Assembly (NCBI GenBank): GCA_024760905.1
Contig: CM045733.1
Coordinates: 69,192,001-69,256,000 of the forward strand
Length of the DNA: 64,000 nucleotides
Source: Plotosus lineatus
Taxonomy: Eukaryota; Chordata; Actinopteri; Siluriformes; Plotosidae
Direction: 5' to 3'
Below the pieces are notes generated by a model, which was given only the letters and a program-made list of their open reading frames with translations, was not told the DNA's origin and did no database searches. The translations under genes were made by a program, and so were the position numbers. Positions within the stretch are counted from its first letter, which is position 1; each line of letters opens with the position of its first letter. Positions 25,795 through 32,104 of the stretch are shown in pieces.

Positions 25795-28532
25795 GCATGC
25801 ATGCAGAAGGGGCTGCCATTGCTTAATATTTAGGGAAGCAGTTTTGTGACCCAAAAAGGTCACTGATTCGATGCCCGAACCAGCAGGAAAAATGTGTGGT
25901 TGTGGGGGAGTGAGCCGCACCTTCCCTTTCTCCATCTTCTTGGCTGAAGTGCTCTTGATCAAGGCATCTCACCCCCAACTGCTCTCTGGGTGCCCCCAGT
26001 GCCTGTGGCAGCCTTCTGCTCTGTCTGCATGTGCTGTCTTCAGATGGTTTCAATGCAGAGGCAATAATTTCCCTTGCGGGATTAATACAGTGCAGCAAAT
26101 AAATAACTAAATAAATATACACACACAACACAGGCGAGAGTGTACAAAGCAAATCTTTTATCTGAACCTTGTTTTCACTTTTTCATTCTTTTATATTTGA
26201 TTATTTGATCAAACCAGGGATCCTGCTATCTACATAACAGTTTACAAGATAAAGCAGTCGAGGGGAAAAGATCGAAAGTAATAAAGGGCTCTGCGAGGGC
26301 CTGGCGAGCTCTCCAAAGTATACCCCACTCTCACCCAGAGTAGGCTGAGGTGGGCACCAGCCTCCCTGTGGCCCTAATTAGGATTAAGAGATTCAGAACA
26401 TGAATGAAAAGTAATGAAGAAAAGCATCTGTTTTCTTGTTTTCATTTCACTTTATTTCTTTTAACTAGTACAGGGATCCCTCGCCACTTTGCACTTCAAT
26501 TCATGCGGCTTCAGTACGGGTTTTTTTTGTTTGTTTTTTTTTTATAATTTCTGAATTATAAAATAAGTAAATTAAGGAAAAATAGGGGGAAAAGTTCAGG
26601 AAAATATCACAAAAACAAGGCCAATTATGCAAAAAAAAAAAAAAAAAAAACCAAAACCCCCATCAAAACTGGTTACGTTGTTGTGAGGTGCACATCTGAG
26701 TGTACATGCTCATCTGCATGCATATTTATATTTTATTTACATCTTATGCATTGTTTTTGAATGTTTAATTGTTATTATAAGCATTTATAGCATTGAATGT
26801 GTATTTATTGATATTGTATACACATATACATGTCCCCAGTGCGGCTAACTGGGTTATCAAAGGCGGGCCATGTCTGTCACTGTCTATGGTGAGAGGTTGA
26901 TGTAAAAGAACCATTGCTGACTTTCGTAAAGAGGAGCTGCAAAGTCGTCAGCGTGTTTCTATCCCTTGATAAAGGGTTGTGACAGGAAGGGCATCCGACG
27001 TAAAAACCTCTAAAAATCAAATGTGCGAATCAGATGATTCACTGTGGCGACTCCCGAGTAAAAGGGAAAAAGCCGAAAGGAAGACAGTATACACATTTAC
27101 ATGTACGTATATGTCAGTCAGGGGGGGTTTGGGTCGGTTATTTTACTTCGTGAATTTCGATGGTCACGGGGGATCTCGGTTCCAATTAACCTCGGAAAGT
27201 GAGGGATCCCTGTGTATTCTTTTTGGCTCACTCTATAAAACATGGTCTACATGGGTCATTTGCATTTTAACAGATTAAAACCCTTATTGTCTTAACTGTA
27301 TTCGTATTTCAATTATGTACTCAGTTTTTCTTATATACACTATATATAGTCACTATCCGAGTTATGATGTACCCGAGTTACGACCGCCCGTGCTTACGAC
27401 CACGTCTAGCAGATGCCTATTATGAGTTCAGTGTATATGTTTGGCAGCGCGGCGTGTAAGATAATTGTGGCAGCACAGCATCCCAGCATCTCACTCTCAC
27501 AGCATTCTACCGCTACACTCAGTGACTGGATACCGTCGCAGGAACATCTCTCTTACAGTACAGTTTTACACTCATTTACTGTACACCGTTACCATGGTCA
27601 CCAAGAGCAAGTCCGATTCATCAGATGGCAATTCTACCAAGAAAGCAAGGAAGCCACTGTCGTTGGAGATGAAGATGAAAGTGCTGAAGCAGTATGAAGG
27701 AGGAGAAAAAGTAAATTCCATCGCTCGAGATCTCCATCTCTCCCACGCCACGGTGTCCACAATTTTGAAGGACAAGGATCGCATTAAGGAAGCGGTGAAA
27801 GCAGCAGCCCTAATGAAGTCAACTATCATCACAAAACAGCGTGAAGGACCGATTGCAGAGATGGAAAAGTTGCTGTACACGTGGTTGGAAGATAATAGGC
27901 AAAGAAATGTGAAAGTGATGTTGCGAGCAGTGCAGAGTAAGGATACAGGTTTATTTCGCATGTTGAAACAACGTGCAGGTGAAGAATACGCCGCTTCACA
28001 TCGATTCATCGCGAGTGCTGGGTGGTTTCGGTTTCGTCGAGTTAAATATCAGACTTACGACCAATCCGACTTACGACTTGTTGGTCCGAACCGATCTAGG
28101 TCGTAACTCGAATACTGAGTGTATATTTTTTCTTTCTTTTTCTACATGTCTGAACCATGCAGCAGAGTACTGGTGATGTATTAGGGAACAGTCCGGGATT
28201 AAAGTCCCTGCTTTAGGGCTCAACGGTGCAGGATTTCTATGTTCCTTCCGTGTTTTTGGAGTCCTAACGTGTCTCCTTTCCTCTTCTCAGAGCTGTCATG
28301 TCAGGGCGAGATGGTCCGTGAGCTGCTCAAGCGTCACATAGGTCAAAAGACATGCACGTCCACCAGTAAAGTCCCCCGGGTTCAGTGTCCGCGTTCATGT
28401 CACCCAGGACTCTGTTGTGCTCCAACCAAGAGCCGCAGACGGAAAGTCAGCTTCAAGTGCTCAGACGGCTCGTCCTTCTCTGAAGAGATCGAGACGACCT
28501 TGGAGTGCGGCTGCTCGAAATGTCCTTCATAA
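3597..28532 (+). CDS. slit3: Slit guidance ligand, 3' part (8 exons), best match slit3
   Basis: This is the C-terminal 499 residues of a secreted Slit protein, a ligand of Robo receptors in axon guidance and cell migration. Eight exons with GT-AG borders join in one frame. The total of 1499 bases plus one base from the preceding exon makes 500 codons including the TAA at 28530-28532. The domain order is EGF (residues about 6-41), calcium-binding-type EGF (43-83), EGF (96-129), laminin G (130-306), EGF (308-338), EGF (346-378), EGF (386-418) and cystine knot (423-497). The choice of slit3 over slit1 or slit2 rests on my recollection of the human paralogues: the PPPMILL linker, the TTVYSVE segment, [13 protein letters not shown] in laminin G, and ECGC near the end. 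The leucine-rich repeats and earlier EGF modules must lie upstream of the window. Intron phases in order are 2, 2, 0, 2, 1, 2, 1. Paralogue assignment is less certain than family assignment. Confidence 0.9.
3809..3946 (+). CDS. slit3: slit3 exon b (EGF end plus calcium-binding EGF)
   Basis: This 138-base exon lies between TATAG and GTAAGA. It finishes the previous EGF module ([13 protein letters not shown]) and encodes a calcium-binding-type EGF with the pattern [16 protein letters not shown] and [10 protein letters not shown]. The D-x-N-D-C start and the aromatic residue before the C-x-C pair fit the calcium-binding consensus. It ends in phase 2 inside the serine of GFSG, which exon c completes. 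Confidence 0.93.
3968..4720 (+). pseudogene. Degenerate hAT transposon (ZBED-type transposase remnant)
   Basis: The 5' end is CAGTGGTTCTCAAATAGTGG, a hAT terminal sequence also seen at 42.7 and 38.3 kb. Translated pieces on the + strand resemble the N-terminal part of ZBED-family transposases: a BED-finger-like region near 4300-4400, then FFQRKC and further fragments to about 4690. They are broken by stops and frameshifts. It lies entirely in the intron after slit exon b. The 3' border is uncertain. Confidence 0.65.
4818..5245 (+). mobile_element. SINE-A 3' part, split by a SINE-C insertion
   Basis: SINE-A sequence (ATGGTCTGGCAAGCTGTTGA to TGACCCT) breaks at 4908. It resumes at 5210 with TGACCCTGATAGTAGAATTA and ends in a TGAGTGA-like tail. 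The interruption is the SINE-C copy at 4909-5209. Confidence 0.75.
4909..5209 (-). mobile_element. SINE-C copy inserted in SINE-A
   Basis: On the minus strand it has the tRNA-like head (GGTGTAGTGGTTAGAATGCT; box-B-like GTGTTCAAATCCCAG). The SINE-C body follows (CTAAGACCCCTGGGCAAG), with a tail of AGTGTAAAAAGCC. TGACCCT is repeated on both sides as a target duplication. Confidence 0.8.
5332..5940 (-). pseudogene. pogo/Tigger-like element with N-terminal transposase fragment
   Basis: The left end (TCTCACTTTACGAAATTAAT) matches the copy at 47395. The minus strand has a frame from 5842 to 5654 beginning [18 protein letters not shown], followed by an HTH-like segment (IKVKKEMI, then [10 protein letters not shown]). 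This is the start of a CENP-B/Tigger-type DNA-binding domain. It stops after about 62 residues and no DDE catalytic part remains. The right border is approximate. Confidence 0.7.
5941..7112. other. Intron sequence; CA repeat and unclassified DNA
   Basis: It contains a CA run at 6528-6562, a TG-rich patch near 6690-6760 with a G run, and otherwise unclassified sequence. There is no exon with splice sites and slit homology. Confidence 0.5.
7113..7143 (+). repeat. Poly-T tract serving as the pyrimidine tract of exon c
   Basis: A run of about 31 T lies 18 bases before the TTTAG acceptor at 7157-7161. It probably acts as an extended polypyrimidine tract for slit exon c. Confidence 0.8.
7162..7405 (+). 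CDS. slit3: slit3 exon c (EGF linker, EGF6, start of laminin G)
   Basis: This 244-base exon follows a 31-base poly-T tract and TTTAG, and ends at GTATGA in phase 0. It completes the fifth EGF (GLFCEN), carries the proline-rich linker PPPMILLQK, then an EGF beginning [15 protein letters not shown]. It then enters the laminin G domain ([14 protein letters not shown], ending SLQ). The linker is the region where Slit2 is known to be proteolytically processed; a Lys-Thr pair sits at 7205-7210. Confidence 0.95.
7920..8745. repeat. Unclassified interspersed repeat, split by SINE-B
   Basis: Two related segments (CCTGGATCCAGAATTT at about 7968 and 8198) and a CCTTGGCAGAGGTAATAAT motif near 8710 look like parts of a common fish repeat. 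It is interrupted at 8230 by SINE-B, which duplicates CATCTCCAAA. Confidence 0.5.
8231..8576 (+). mobile_element. SINE-B copy, complete, with GAATGA-type tail
   Basis: The tRNA-like head (GGCAGTGGTGGCCTAGTGGT; box B GGTTCGAGTCCC) leads into the SINE-B body. The second tail type follows (CGATGGCCTGGCGAGCTGTC to ATTAAGCGGTTACAGAAAA). The target duplication CATCTCCAAA is at 8221-8230 and 8577-8586. Confidence 0.9.
8820..9006 (+). mobile_element. SINE-A 3' half
   Basis: It has TCCTCCCACAGTCCAAAAAC, then GGCCCTGTGATGGCCTGGAG, then a CCTAATTAGGATTAAG and AAAATGAATGA tail. The head is missing. Confidence 0.8.
9007..10524. other. Intron sequence; AT/poly-T low-complexity block
   Basis: Positions 9889-9974 are TA steps and T runs. 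The rest shows no recognised gene or repeat. Confidence 0.5.
10525..10788 (-). mobile_element. SINE-A copy, near complete
   Basis: On the minus strand it runs from a tRNA-like head (GTGTAGTGGTTAGCACGTCC) to the AATTAGGATTAAGCGGTTCA tail. It includes the typical GTTTCCTCCCACAGTCCAAA block. Confidence 0.85.
10789..12013. other. Intron with repeat-free block and poly-T
   Basis: Most of it looks unique. Positions 11345-11520 are GC-balanced, contain TAATGTTAATTAAA and AGATAA motifs and carry no repeat signature, so this is a candidate conserved non-coding element. A T run lies at 11932-11953, 60 bases before exon d. Confidence 0.4.
12014..12144 (+). CDS. slit3: slit3 exon d (laminin G, middle)
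   Basis: This 131-base exon lies between ATATAG and GTAACA. It encodes [18 protein letters not shown] followed by [15 protein letters not shown] and YPPTTVY, the central strands of the laminin G sandwich. It starts in phase 0 and ends in phase 2. It is isolated, with a 4.6-kb intron before it and a 12.3-kb intron after it. Confidence 0.94.
12145..13234. other. Start of the 12.3-kb slit intron
   Basis: A degenerate SINE-A piece lies at about 12540-12655 (GTGTCCACCTCACAG, then TAGGATTAAGCGGCTTGGCA). The remainder is unclassified AT-rich intron. Confidence 0.5.
13250..13548 (+). mobile_element. SINE-C copy
   Basis: The head AGGAGCCGGTGGCATAGTGG and box-B-like GTGTTCAAATCCCAG lead into CTAAGACCCCTGGGCAAG. 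It ends GTGTAAAAAGCCCAAAGGG. TTTGTCTACTGTTGT flanks it at 13235-13249 and 13549-13563. The left flank is shared with the copy at 23458. Confidence 0.85.
13564..14190 (-). pseudogene. Tc1-like transposase remnant
   Basis: The minus-strand translation around 13590-13720 reads [20 protein letters not shown], then [14 protein letters not shown]. This is the Tc1-type segment preceding the second catalytic aspartate. Further pieces upstream are broken by stops. No clear terminal repeats are seen. Confidence 0.6.
14236..14650 (+). mobile_element. pogo/Tigger-like element, 5' terminal and promoter part
   Basis: It matches the reverse complement of about 47690-48085 and shares the GTGAGTTTTTCGAGTGTGCT leader with the copy at 5332. 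It contains three CCAAT-type boxes (CCATTGGCTA and CCACTGGCTA) and two tandem units of about 55 bases with GAGCTGCATCTCCATAATAC. The coding part is absent; a CA repeat follows at 14681. Confidence 0.6.
14651..15245. other. Intron; CA repeat and unclassified DNA
   Basis: The CA run spans 14681-14716. The rest is AT-rich with no recognised feature. Confidence 0.5.
15246..15531 (+). mobile_element. SINE-A copy lacking its 3' tail
   Basis: It has the head GGCACAGTGGTGTAGTGATT and box B GGGTTTGATTCCCAG. The body runs to GATGGCTTGGCGAGTTGTCC, then stops. Confidence 0.85.
15770..15896 (+). mobile_element. 5'-truncated SINE-A insertion
   Basis: It runs from GCCCTGCGATGGCTTGGTGA to TGAGTGAATGAATG. 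The target duplication AATAGAAAATTG is at 15758-15769 and 15897-15908. This is a clean short retrotransposition product. Confidence 0.85.
15912..16115 (+). mobile_element. Degenerate, internally deleted SINE-A
   Basis: GGAGGCATGGTGGTAT jumps to TTCCTCCCACAGTCCAAAGA. It then continues to CCTAGTAGGATTAATCAGTT. The central head region is lost. Confidence 0.65.
16116..17789. other. Intron, largely repeat-free
   Basis: No repeat family or exon is recognised. Positions 16625-16700 and 16850-17170 have balanced composition and look like unique sequence. They may hold regulatory elements. Confidence 0.4.
17790..18165 (-). mobile_element. SINE-B copy, complete, with GAATGA-type tail
   Basis: On the minus strand it runs from CCTAGTGGTATAGGGCACTG and GGGGGTTCAAGTCC through the SINE-B body to AATTGGGATTAAGCGATTCC. 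A G-rich expansion lies at 18036-18080. Confidence 0.88.
18166..19984. other. Intron, no recognised gene
   Basis: There is an AT/AC microsatellite at 18952-18984 and a poly-A run at 19293-19321. The rest appears to be single-copy intron. Confidence 0.45.
19985..20310 (-). mobile_element. SINE-A copy, diverged
   Basis: It carries CTTTGGACTGTGGGAGGAAA and CAATTTGGAACAG-like blocks. It ends at CCGTGCTGCCCC, the reversed head. Confidence 0.75.
20376..20690 (+). mobile_element. SINE-A copy, near complete
   Basis: It has the head GGGCGACATGGTGGTGCAGT and box B GGGTTCGATTC. It ends with CCTAATTAGGATTGAGTGAC and an AATGAATGGAT tail. Confidence 0.88.
20889..21220 (-). mobile_element. SINE-B copy with LINE-type tail
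   Basis: The reversed LINE-type tail (CTTTTCCTTTCGG, then CAGGGGTCGCCACAG) leads through the SINE-B body. It ends at the reversed tRNA-like head (CGAACCCCCAACTGTAGGAT to AGGCCACCACTGCC). Confidence 0.88.
21343..21663 (+). mobile_element. SINE-A copy with internal TG expansion
   Basis: The head GGTGTAGCGGTTAGCATGTC is followed by the usual body. After TTGCCCCTAGG it expands into a TG tract (21523-21581). It then resumes at TTGGCCCTGTG and ends GCAAATGAATGAATG. Confidence 0.82.
21664..23441. other. Intron; low-complexity tracts
   Basis: It contains poly-T at 22194-22221, a CT run at 22352-22381, poly-A at 22817-22833 and a TG run at 22929-22995. No exon or recognised element is seen. Confidence 0.5.
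23458..23779 (+). mobile_element. SINE-C copy
   Basis: It has GGGGCCGGTGGCGTAGTGGT, box B GTGTTCGAATCCCAT, CTAAGACCCCTGGGCAAG and the end AATAAAAAGCCCACTGG. TTTAGTCAGGCTTTGT flanks it at 23442-23457 and 23780-23795. Confidence 0.85.
23880..24400. other. Intron segment before exon e, possible old repeat
   Basis: GACCACACCCACGCAATACT and a CACGGTCACTGCCATCTGTG stretch look repeat-like. They could not be assigned to a family. Confidence 0.3.
24405..24559 (+). CDS. slit3: slit3 exon e (laminin G, second half)
   Basis: This 155-base exon lies between GTCAG and GTGAGA. It encodes [35 protein letters not shown] and THLYIGG. NQT is a potential N-glycosylation sequon. The 5' splice site is followed 11 bases into the intron by a CA repeat of about 46 bases. 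Confidence 0.94.
24570..24615 (+). repeat. CA repeat next to the exon e donor
   Basis: About 23 CA units start 11 bases after the slit exon e 5' splice site. Confidence 0.95.
24880..25168 (+). CDS. slit3: slit3 exon f (end of laminin G plus EGF7)
   Basis: This 289-base exon lies between TTTCAG and GTACTG. It encodes the end of the laminin G domain, with the [15 protein letters not shown] signature and the cysteine of ILPGC. A compact EGF follows ([11 protein letters not shown], then [16 protein letters not shown]), and then the start of the next EGF (NPCQSS). It ends in phase 2 within an arginine codon. Confidence 0.95.
25530..25735 (+). CDS. slit3: slit3 exon g (EGF8 and EGF9)
   Basis: This 206-base exon follows TTCCAG and ends at a weak-looking GTACAA donor. 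It encodes [17 protein letters not shown] to QYCE, then [23 protein letters not shown] to STCDT. These are the last two EGF modules before the cystine knot. A CA repeat of about 53 bases begins 4 bases after the exon end, so the donor merges into the microsatellite. Confidence 0.95.
25739..25791 (+). repeat. CA repeat abutting the exon g donor
   Basis: About 26 CA units start 4 bases after exon g ends. The intron begins GTACAACACACAC. Confidence 0.95.
25828..26110 (+). mobile_element. SINE-like repeat with TAAATAAA tail
   Basis: It has a box-B-like GATTCGATGCCCGAACC, a GTGCTCTTGATCAAGGCA block and an end of CCCTTGCGGGATTAATACAG with AAATAAATAA. It resembles tRNA-derived fish SINEs, but the family is not identified. 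Confidence 0.6.
26284..26412 (+). mobile_element. SINE-A tail fragment
   Basis: It runs GGGCCTGGCGAGCTCTCC, then CCACTCTCACCCAGAGTAGG, then CCCTAATTAGGATTAAGAGA with ATGAATGA. The head is missing. Confidence 0.75.
26471..27212 (-). mobile_element. Tigger/pogo-like MITE with a nested SINE-B
   Basis: It is flanked by TA and has inverted ends CAGGGATCCCTCGCC and AAAGTGAGGGATCCCTG. It is in reverse orientation relative to the copy at 1701. A SINE-B fragment inserted at 26834-27086 accounts for its extra length. Confidence 0.85.
26834..27086 (+). mobile_element. 5'-truncated SINE-B with LINE-type tail
   Basis: It runs from CCCCAGTGCGGCTAACTGGG to AAGCCGAAAGGAAGACA. The target duplication GTATACACATATACATGT (26816-26833) recurs with one mismatch at 27087-27104. 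It is inserted inside the Tigger-like MITE. Confidence 0.9.
27349..28122 (+). mobile_element. pogo/Tigger-like element with short transposase ORF
   Basis: The left end (AGTCACTATCCGAGTTATGA) and the reversed right end (CTCAGTATTCGAGTTACGAC) are imperfect inverted repeats. It lies in the last slit intron, 168 bases before the terminal exon. It encodes only the DNA-binding part of a transposase. Confidence 0.8.
27594..28106 (+). CDS. Truncated pogo/Tigger transposase, DNA-binding part only
   Basis: This uninterrupted frame of 170 residues starts at ATG 27594 in a fair Kozak context (ACCATGG). It contains a basic N-terminus with KKARK (about residues 16-20). A CENP-B N-type helix-turn-helix follows ([16 protein letters not shown], then [19 protein letters not shown], about 22-59), then a CENP-B-type HTH ([15 protein letters not shown] near 90-105, through [10 protein letters not shown] near 140-150). 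It should bind terminal repeats of its own family in the nucleus. The DDE catalytic domain is absent: the frame runs into the right terminal repeat and stops at 28104-28106 (RSRS end). Family assignment is firm. Expression or function is unknown, and it may simply be a young deletion derivative. Confidence 0.75.
   Translation: MVTKSKSDSSDGNSTKKARKPLSLEMKMKVLKQYEGGEKVNSIARDLHLSHATVSTILKDKDRIKEAVKAAALMKSTIITKQREGPIAEMEKLLYTWLEDNRQRNVKVMLRAVQSKDTGLFRMLKQRAGEEYAASHRFIASAGWFRFRRVKYQTYDQSDLRLVGPNRSRS
28291..28532 (+). CDS. slit3: slit3 terminal coding exon (C-terminal cystine knot)
   Basis: This 242-base coding part follows CTTCTCAG and ends with TAA. It encodes the CTCK domain with all ten cysteines I expect for Slit3: SC, TC, QCPRSC, LCC, KC and ECGCSKC. 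A basic KSRRRK patch sits before the strand with the SDGSSFSEE motif. The domain is expected to mediate dimerisation or matrix binding. The protein ends in CPS. Confidence 0.96.
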
Positions 28533-28702
28533 TAATCACCCCTCCCCCCATTTCACATGGAGTCAGAGGGAAAGAAGAAAATATATTGTACATTAAAAAA
28601 CAAAAACAAATAGAACTTATTTTTATTAAGGGATTTTTTTAAAGAGACTGATTTTATGATGCTTCTTTGTATGTGTGATATAAAATTTATTTTGTATCCA
28701 TG

Positions 28703-28741
<39 letters not shown>

Positions 28742-29300
28742 CACACACACACACACACAGCAAATTAACATTCCTGAAAGTATATAAATGTTATATAAAT
28801 AAATATATATGAATGTGTGTGTATATCTATGTAATTGTACCAGCTAACCTGAGGATTAATACAGTGTGTACTGCATGTCTGAGTGAGTGACGGAGGGAGT
28901 TTTAGGACACTGAGCGGGTGTAACTTTAAAATGTTGGTCAAAAAGAGCATGACGAAGCTCAGACTCTCTCCAACGTGAGGAGGACCAATACGCTGGCGAA
29001 CCTGGAACTGTGCCTTTTACCCAGCCTGCATTGTGATACACTAAAGGACCCTTTACCTAACTTCAGAGCTAAAGGATTCGAACTGTTTACGTCTAGAGCT
29101 CTGAAATGCTCATATTACATGCAAATGTTTCTAATTGTTTATTTTTTTATTTCTGTTTTTCTATTATCCACCAGAGAAGAGCAGAATTTCAAGTAGGATG
29201 TATTTCTCTCATGACTGCATAGAGGCGTATGTGTCTGAATGTGAACTCATGCTGTAGTCTAGCAGTGAAGCGCCAGTCACTGATGGCATCTCATCTCATT
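28533..29300 (+). other. slit3: slit3 3' UTR (extent uncertain)
   Basis: No splice signals or other coding follow the stop codon. Possible polyadenylation signals are ATTAAA at 28592-28597 and AATAAA at 28798-28803. A CA repeat with one interruption lies at 28706-28759. The true end cannot be set from sequence alone. Confidence 0.5.
28706..28759 (+). repeat. CA repeat in slit3 3' UTR region
   Basis: A CA run with one CG interruption lies about 175 bases after the stop codon. Confidence 0.9.
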
Positions 29301-29331
<31 letters not shown>

Positions 29332-30047
29332 CTTTTTTCCCTCCTATTTTGTTTTTGTCCTCATATTCACAAAAACAGGACCATGTCTGAGCTCGGTTGG
29401 AAAGCGCTCCATGTTGATGCAATATTCTGTCATAACCTTACTAATATATTAAACACGAATATGTTACACCCATTACTACTGTAGTTTGTATCATATCACC
29501 ATTTGTTTTACAAAAAAAAAGGCTTTTTACAGACAGATAATTAACATGGATTTCTCCAAAGTAAATCAATCAGTGTTCAGTCCAAATACAATTAGTGTAC
29601 AATTGAGAATAAAATATTGGGTGATTATAAATGCATTTTCCAGTGTACAACACAAACCAACTGATGTATGACAAATTATATCAATGACTGTAAAGATAAT
29701 GATGGTCTAACTAATATCATTTCTGGTCGAATATGAACTAGAAAGTGATGAATAACATACTATGAATGTTGAATTAAAACGTCTAATGAAACCGTTAATG
29801 GGGATTTGCTGGTTATTGCTGTTGTAATAACGAACACAAAAGAAAACTGCATTAATGTCAGATGTACATACGCTCATCAAGGGTACGAATGCCACGACGT
29901 GATTACACTACCAGTTCGTTTAGGATGCCTTTCTTCTTAGACCTGATGATAATAGGACATTCATTCATTCTTTAATTGTGTAAGTCGCTTAATTAGGATA
30001 ATCTTAATTAGAGTCCTAGGGGGGCTGGTGCCCAATACGACATACAA

Positions 30048-30083
<36 letters not shown>

Positions 30084-30085
30084 AC
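29301..30085. other. Intergenic sequence; poly-T and poly-A tracts
   Basis: A T run lies at 29308-29331 and an A run at about 30051-30081, the latter after a SINE-A-like tail remnant near 29985-30030. Nothing else is recognised. Confidence 0.5.
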
Positions 30086-30138
30086 ACACTTACACAGTAT
30101 TACATTTACAACATTTGGTAGACACCCTTAACCAGGTA

Positions 30139-30484
30139 GGGCAGTGGTGGCCGAGTGGTATAGGGCGCTGGATTGCTGATCCAAAGGTTGGGGGTTCGAG
30201 TCCCGCTCTCCACAAGTTTGTCACTGTCCTCCCAGTGCAGCTAACTGGATTATCAATGGCCGGCCGTGTCTCTCACTGTCTATGGTATGAGGCTGTAAAA
30301 GAACCTTTGTTGACTTTCAACAGGAATAGCTGCAAAGCTGTGTCAGCTTGGTTCCACCCTGCGATGGCCTGGCGAGCTGTCCAGGGTGTACTCTGCCCTC
30401 GCCCAGAGTCAGATGGGATGGGTGCCAGCCTCCCCGTCACTCTAATTAGGATTAAGCGGTTACAGAAAATGAACCGATGATGAA
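30139..30484 (+). mobile_element. SINE-B copy, complete, with GAATGA-type tail
   Basis: The head GGGCAGTGGTGGCCGAGTGG and box B GGTTCGAGTCCC lead to the tail AATTAGGATTAAGCGGTTAC. The target duplication CCTTAACCAGGTA is at 30126-30138 and 30485-30497. Confidence 0.92.
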
Positions 30485-30497
30485 CCTTAACCAGGTA

Positions 30498-30788
30498 AAG
30501 TCCTTTTGAGCTTTTTACACCCGAGCCTAGTGGCTTGTGGCTCATCAAGCCGGTGCTTATCCCTGGTTTCCATAGCGTGGAGCTACCAAGAGTTCAACTT
30601 GTCCTGGAGGGGACGCTAGTCCATCGCAGGTTACCTTCCCAGTATATTTTTACTGGTACGCATTTATACTGCTGGGTGAACACAGGCACACGTGTGGGGT
30701 CTTAGCACGGTGGGGGGTCTAACTGGGATTTGAACACACAACCTCCCGATAATGAGCACAGCACCCAAACCACTATGCCACCGGCCTC
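30498..30788 (-). mobile_element. SINE-C copy
   Basis: It begins with the reversed tail GAGCTTTTTACACCCGAGCC and ends with the reversed head CCACTATGCCACCGGCC. It has the SINE-C body GGTTACCTTCCCAGTATATT. Confidence 0.85.
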
Positions 30789-30839
30789 ACACCCTTCAGC
30801 AGAGTTACTTACATTTATCATTTTTATTCAACGGAATAT

Positions 30840-31624
30840 TTAAGTTTTAAGAACCTTCCTCAGTGGTGGTATCTTGTTGGTACTGGGGCTGAAGCCCGTG
30901 TCCTTCAGATCAGGAATCTGGAGAATGAACCACTACACCACCACGTTATCAACTCAGTAGTGCGTAAAGCTCTAAAACTACTTTTAACTTGCCAAGACCT
31001 CTTAGCGTCCTACTGAGGACCGTGATTGACTAGAGCTTAAGACTCTCCGTGAACTGAAAGCTGATGAAACACTGGTGTTATTTCCTGCAGTCAAGTACGT
31101 TTTTACATTATCATGCATTGGGAGGCTGCCATCGAAGAAAATAACACCCTGCTGCAAAAAATCTAACCTTTCAAGCTCTACTAAAGTTTGTATTTGACAA
31201 CATTAACAAAGAAAAAGCCACAATGACCAGCGGTATGTGCCCCTAACCCTGAGAATGCTGTAATAAGTGTTGAACGTGGTGGTGGTGGTGCTGGTGGTGG
31301 TGGTGGTGGTGGTGGACTGGTGCATTATACAAGTCCTGACTCAGTCGGGTGTTCTCTAACAGGACACCTATGAACCCCGACACATCATAACTGGCTGTGG
31401 AATAAATAAAGCAGGCTACGGTTAAGCATTTGGAATAGCATGATCTCAATCCTGTTGAAAAATGTGTTGGCTGTGCTTTATAAGTCAGGATGAGATTCAT
31501 GTCTATGACGAGTGCATTCACACTGTTAAACTCATTTGTGATTTCAATTGTGGTTTCTGGGGTTGGCGGTGAAGCTTGAACACATTAAACAAGTTTTTTT
31601 TTTTTTTTTTCCCATTATTTAATC
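30840..31624. other. Intergenic; GGT trinucleotide repeat
   Basis: A possible SINE head remnant lies at about 30850-30945 (reversed box-B-like sequence, CACTACACCACCA). A GGT repeat lies at 31277-31315. No gene is seen. Confidence 0.45.
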
Positions 31625-31966
31625 AGAGGTGGTGGACACTGGTGGTAAAGGTGCTGGATCGCTCATCCTAAGGTTGGGGGTTCAAGTCCCACTCTCCACA
31701 GGGTTGTCACTGTCCCCCTCCCAGTGCAGCTAACTGGGTTATCAAAGGCCGGCCGTGTCTCTCACTGTCTATGGTTCATGTAAAAGAACCATTGCTGACT
31801 TTCGACAAGAGTAGCCACATAGTCGTCAGCATGTCTGGCTTGGCGAGCTGTCCAGGGTGTACTCTGCCCTCGTCCAGAGTTGGCTGGGATGGGCGCCAGC
31901 CTCCCCACAACCCTAATCAGGATTAAGCGGTTACAGAAAATGAATGAATGAATGAATGACCTGCAT
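31625..31966 (+). mobile_element. SINE-B copy with GAATGA tail
   Basis: It has GGTGGTAAAGGTGCTGGATC, box B GGTTCAAGTCCC, the SINE-B body and AGGATTAAGCGGTTACAG followed by four GAAT units. A further short SINE-B-like piece follows at 31966-32012. Confidence 0.88.
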
Positions 31967-32104
31967 AGCCGTCAGTGTGTTACTACCCTGCGATGGCCTG
32001 GTGCGCTGTCCAGGGTGCAAGACGTTTTACTCAATGAGCAATGCATTCTTATCTGTTAACTGGTTGATACTCTACCAGGGATCAATAATTAGTTAGTACT
32101 GTTC

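Larger units (their letters stand above)
30100..30830. mobile_element. Nest: L2/V-SINE-type tail split by SINE-B and SINE-C
   Basis: The outer repeat is an antisense tail (ACATTTGGTAGACACCCTTA), which resumes as CAGAGTTACTTACATTTATC at about 30797. Inside are SINE-B (30139-30484) and then antisense SINE-C (about 30498-30788). Confidence 0.7.

Noticed and set aside
31277..31315. Poly-histidine frame
   Set aside because: It is the antisense translation of a GGT trinucleotide repeat.
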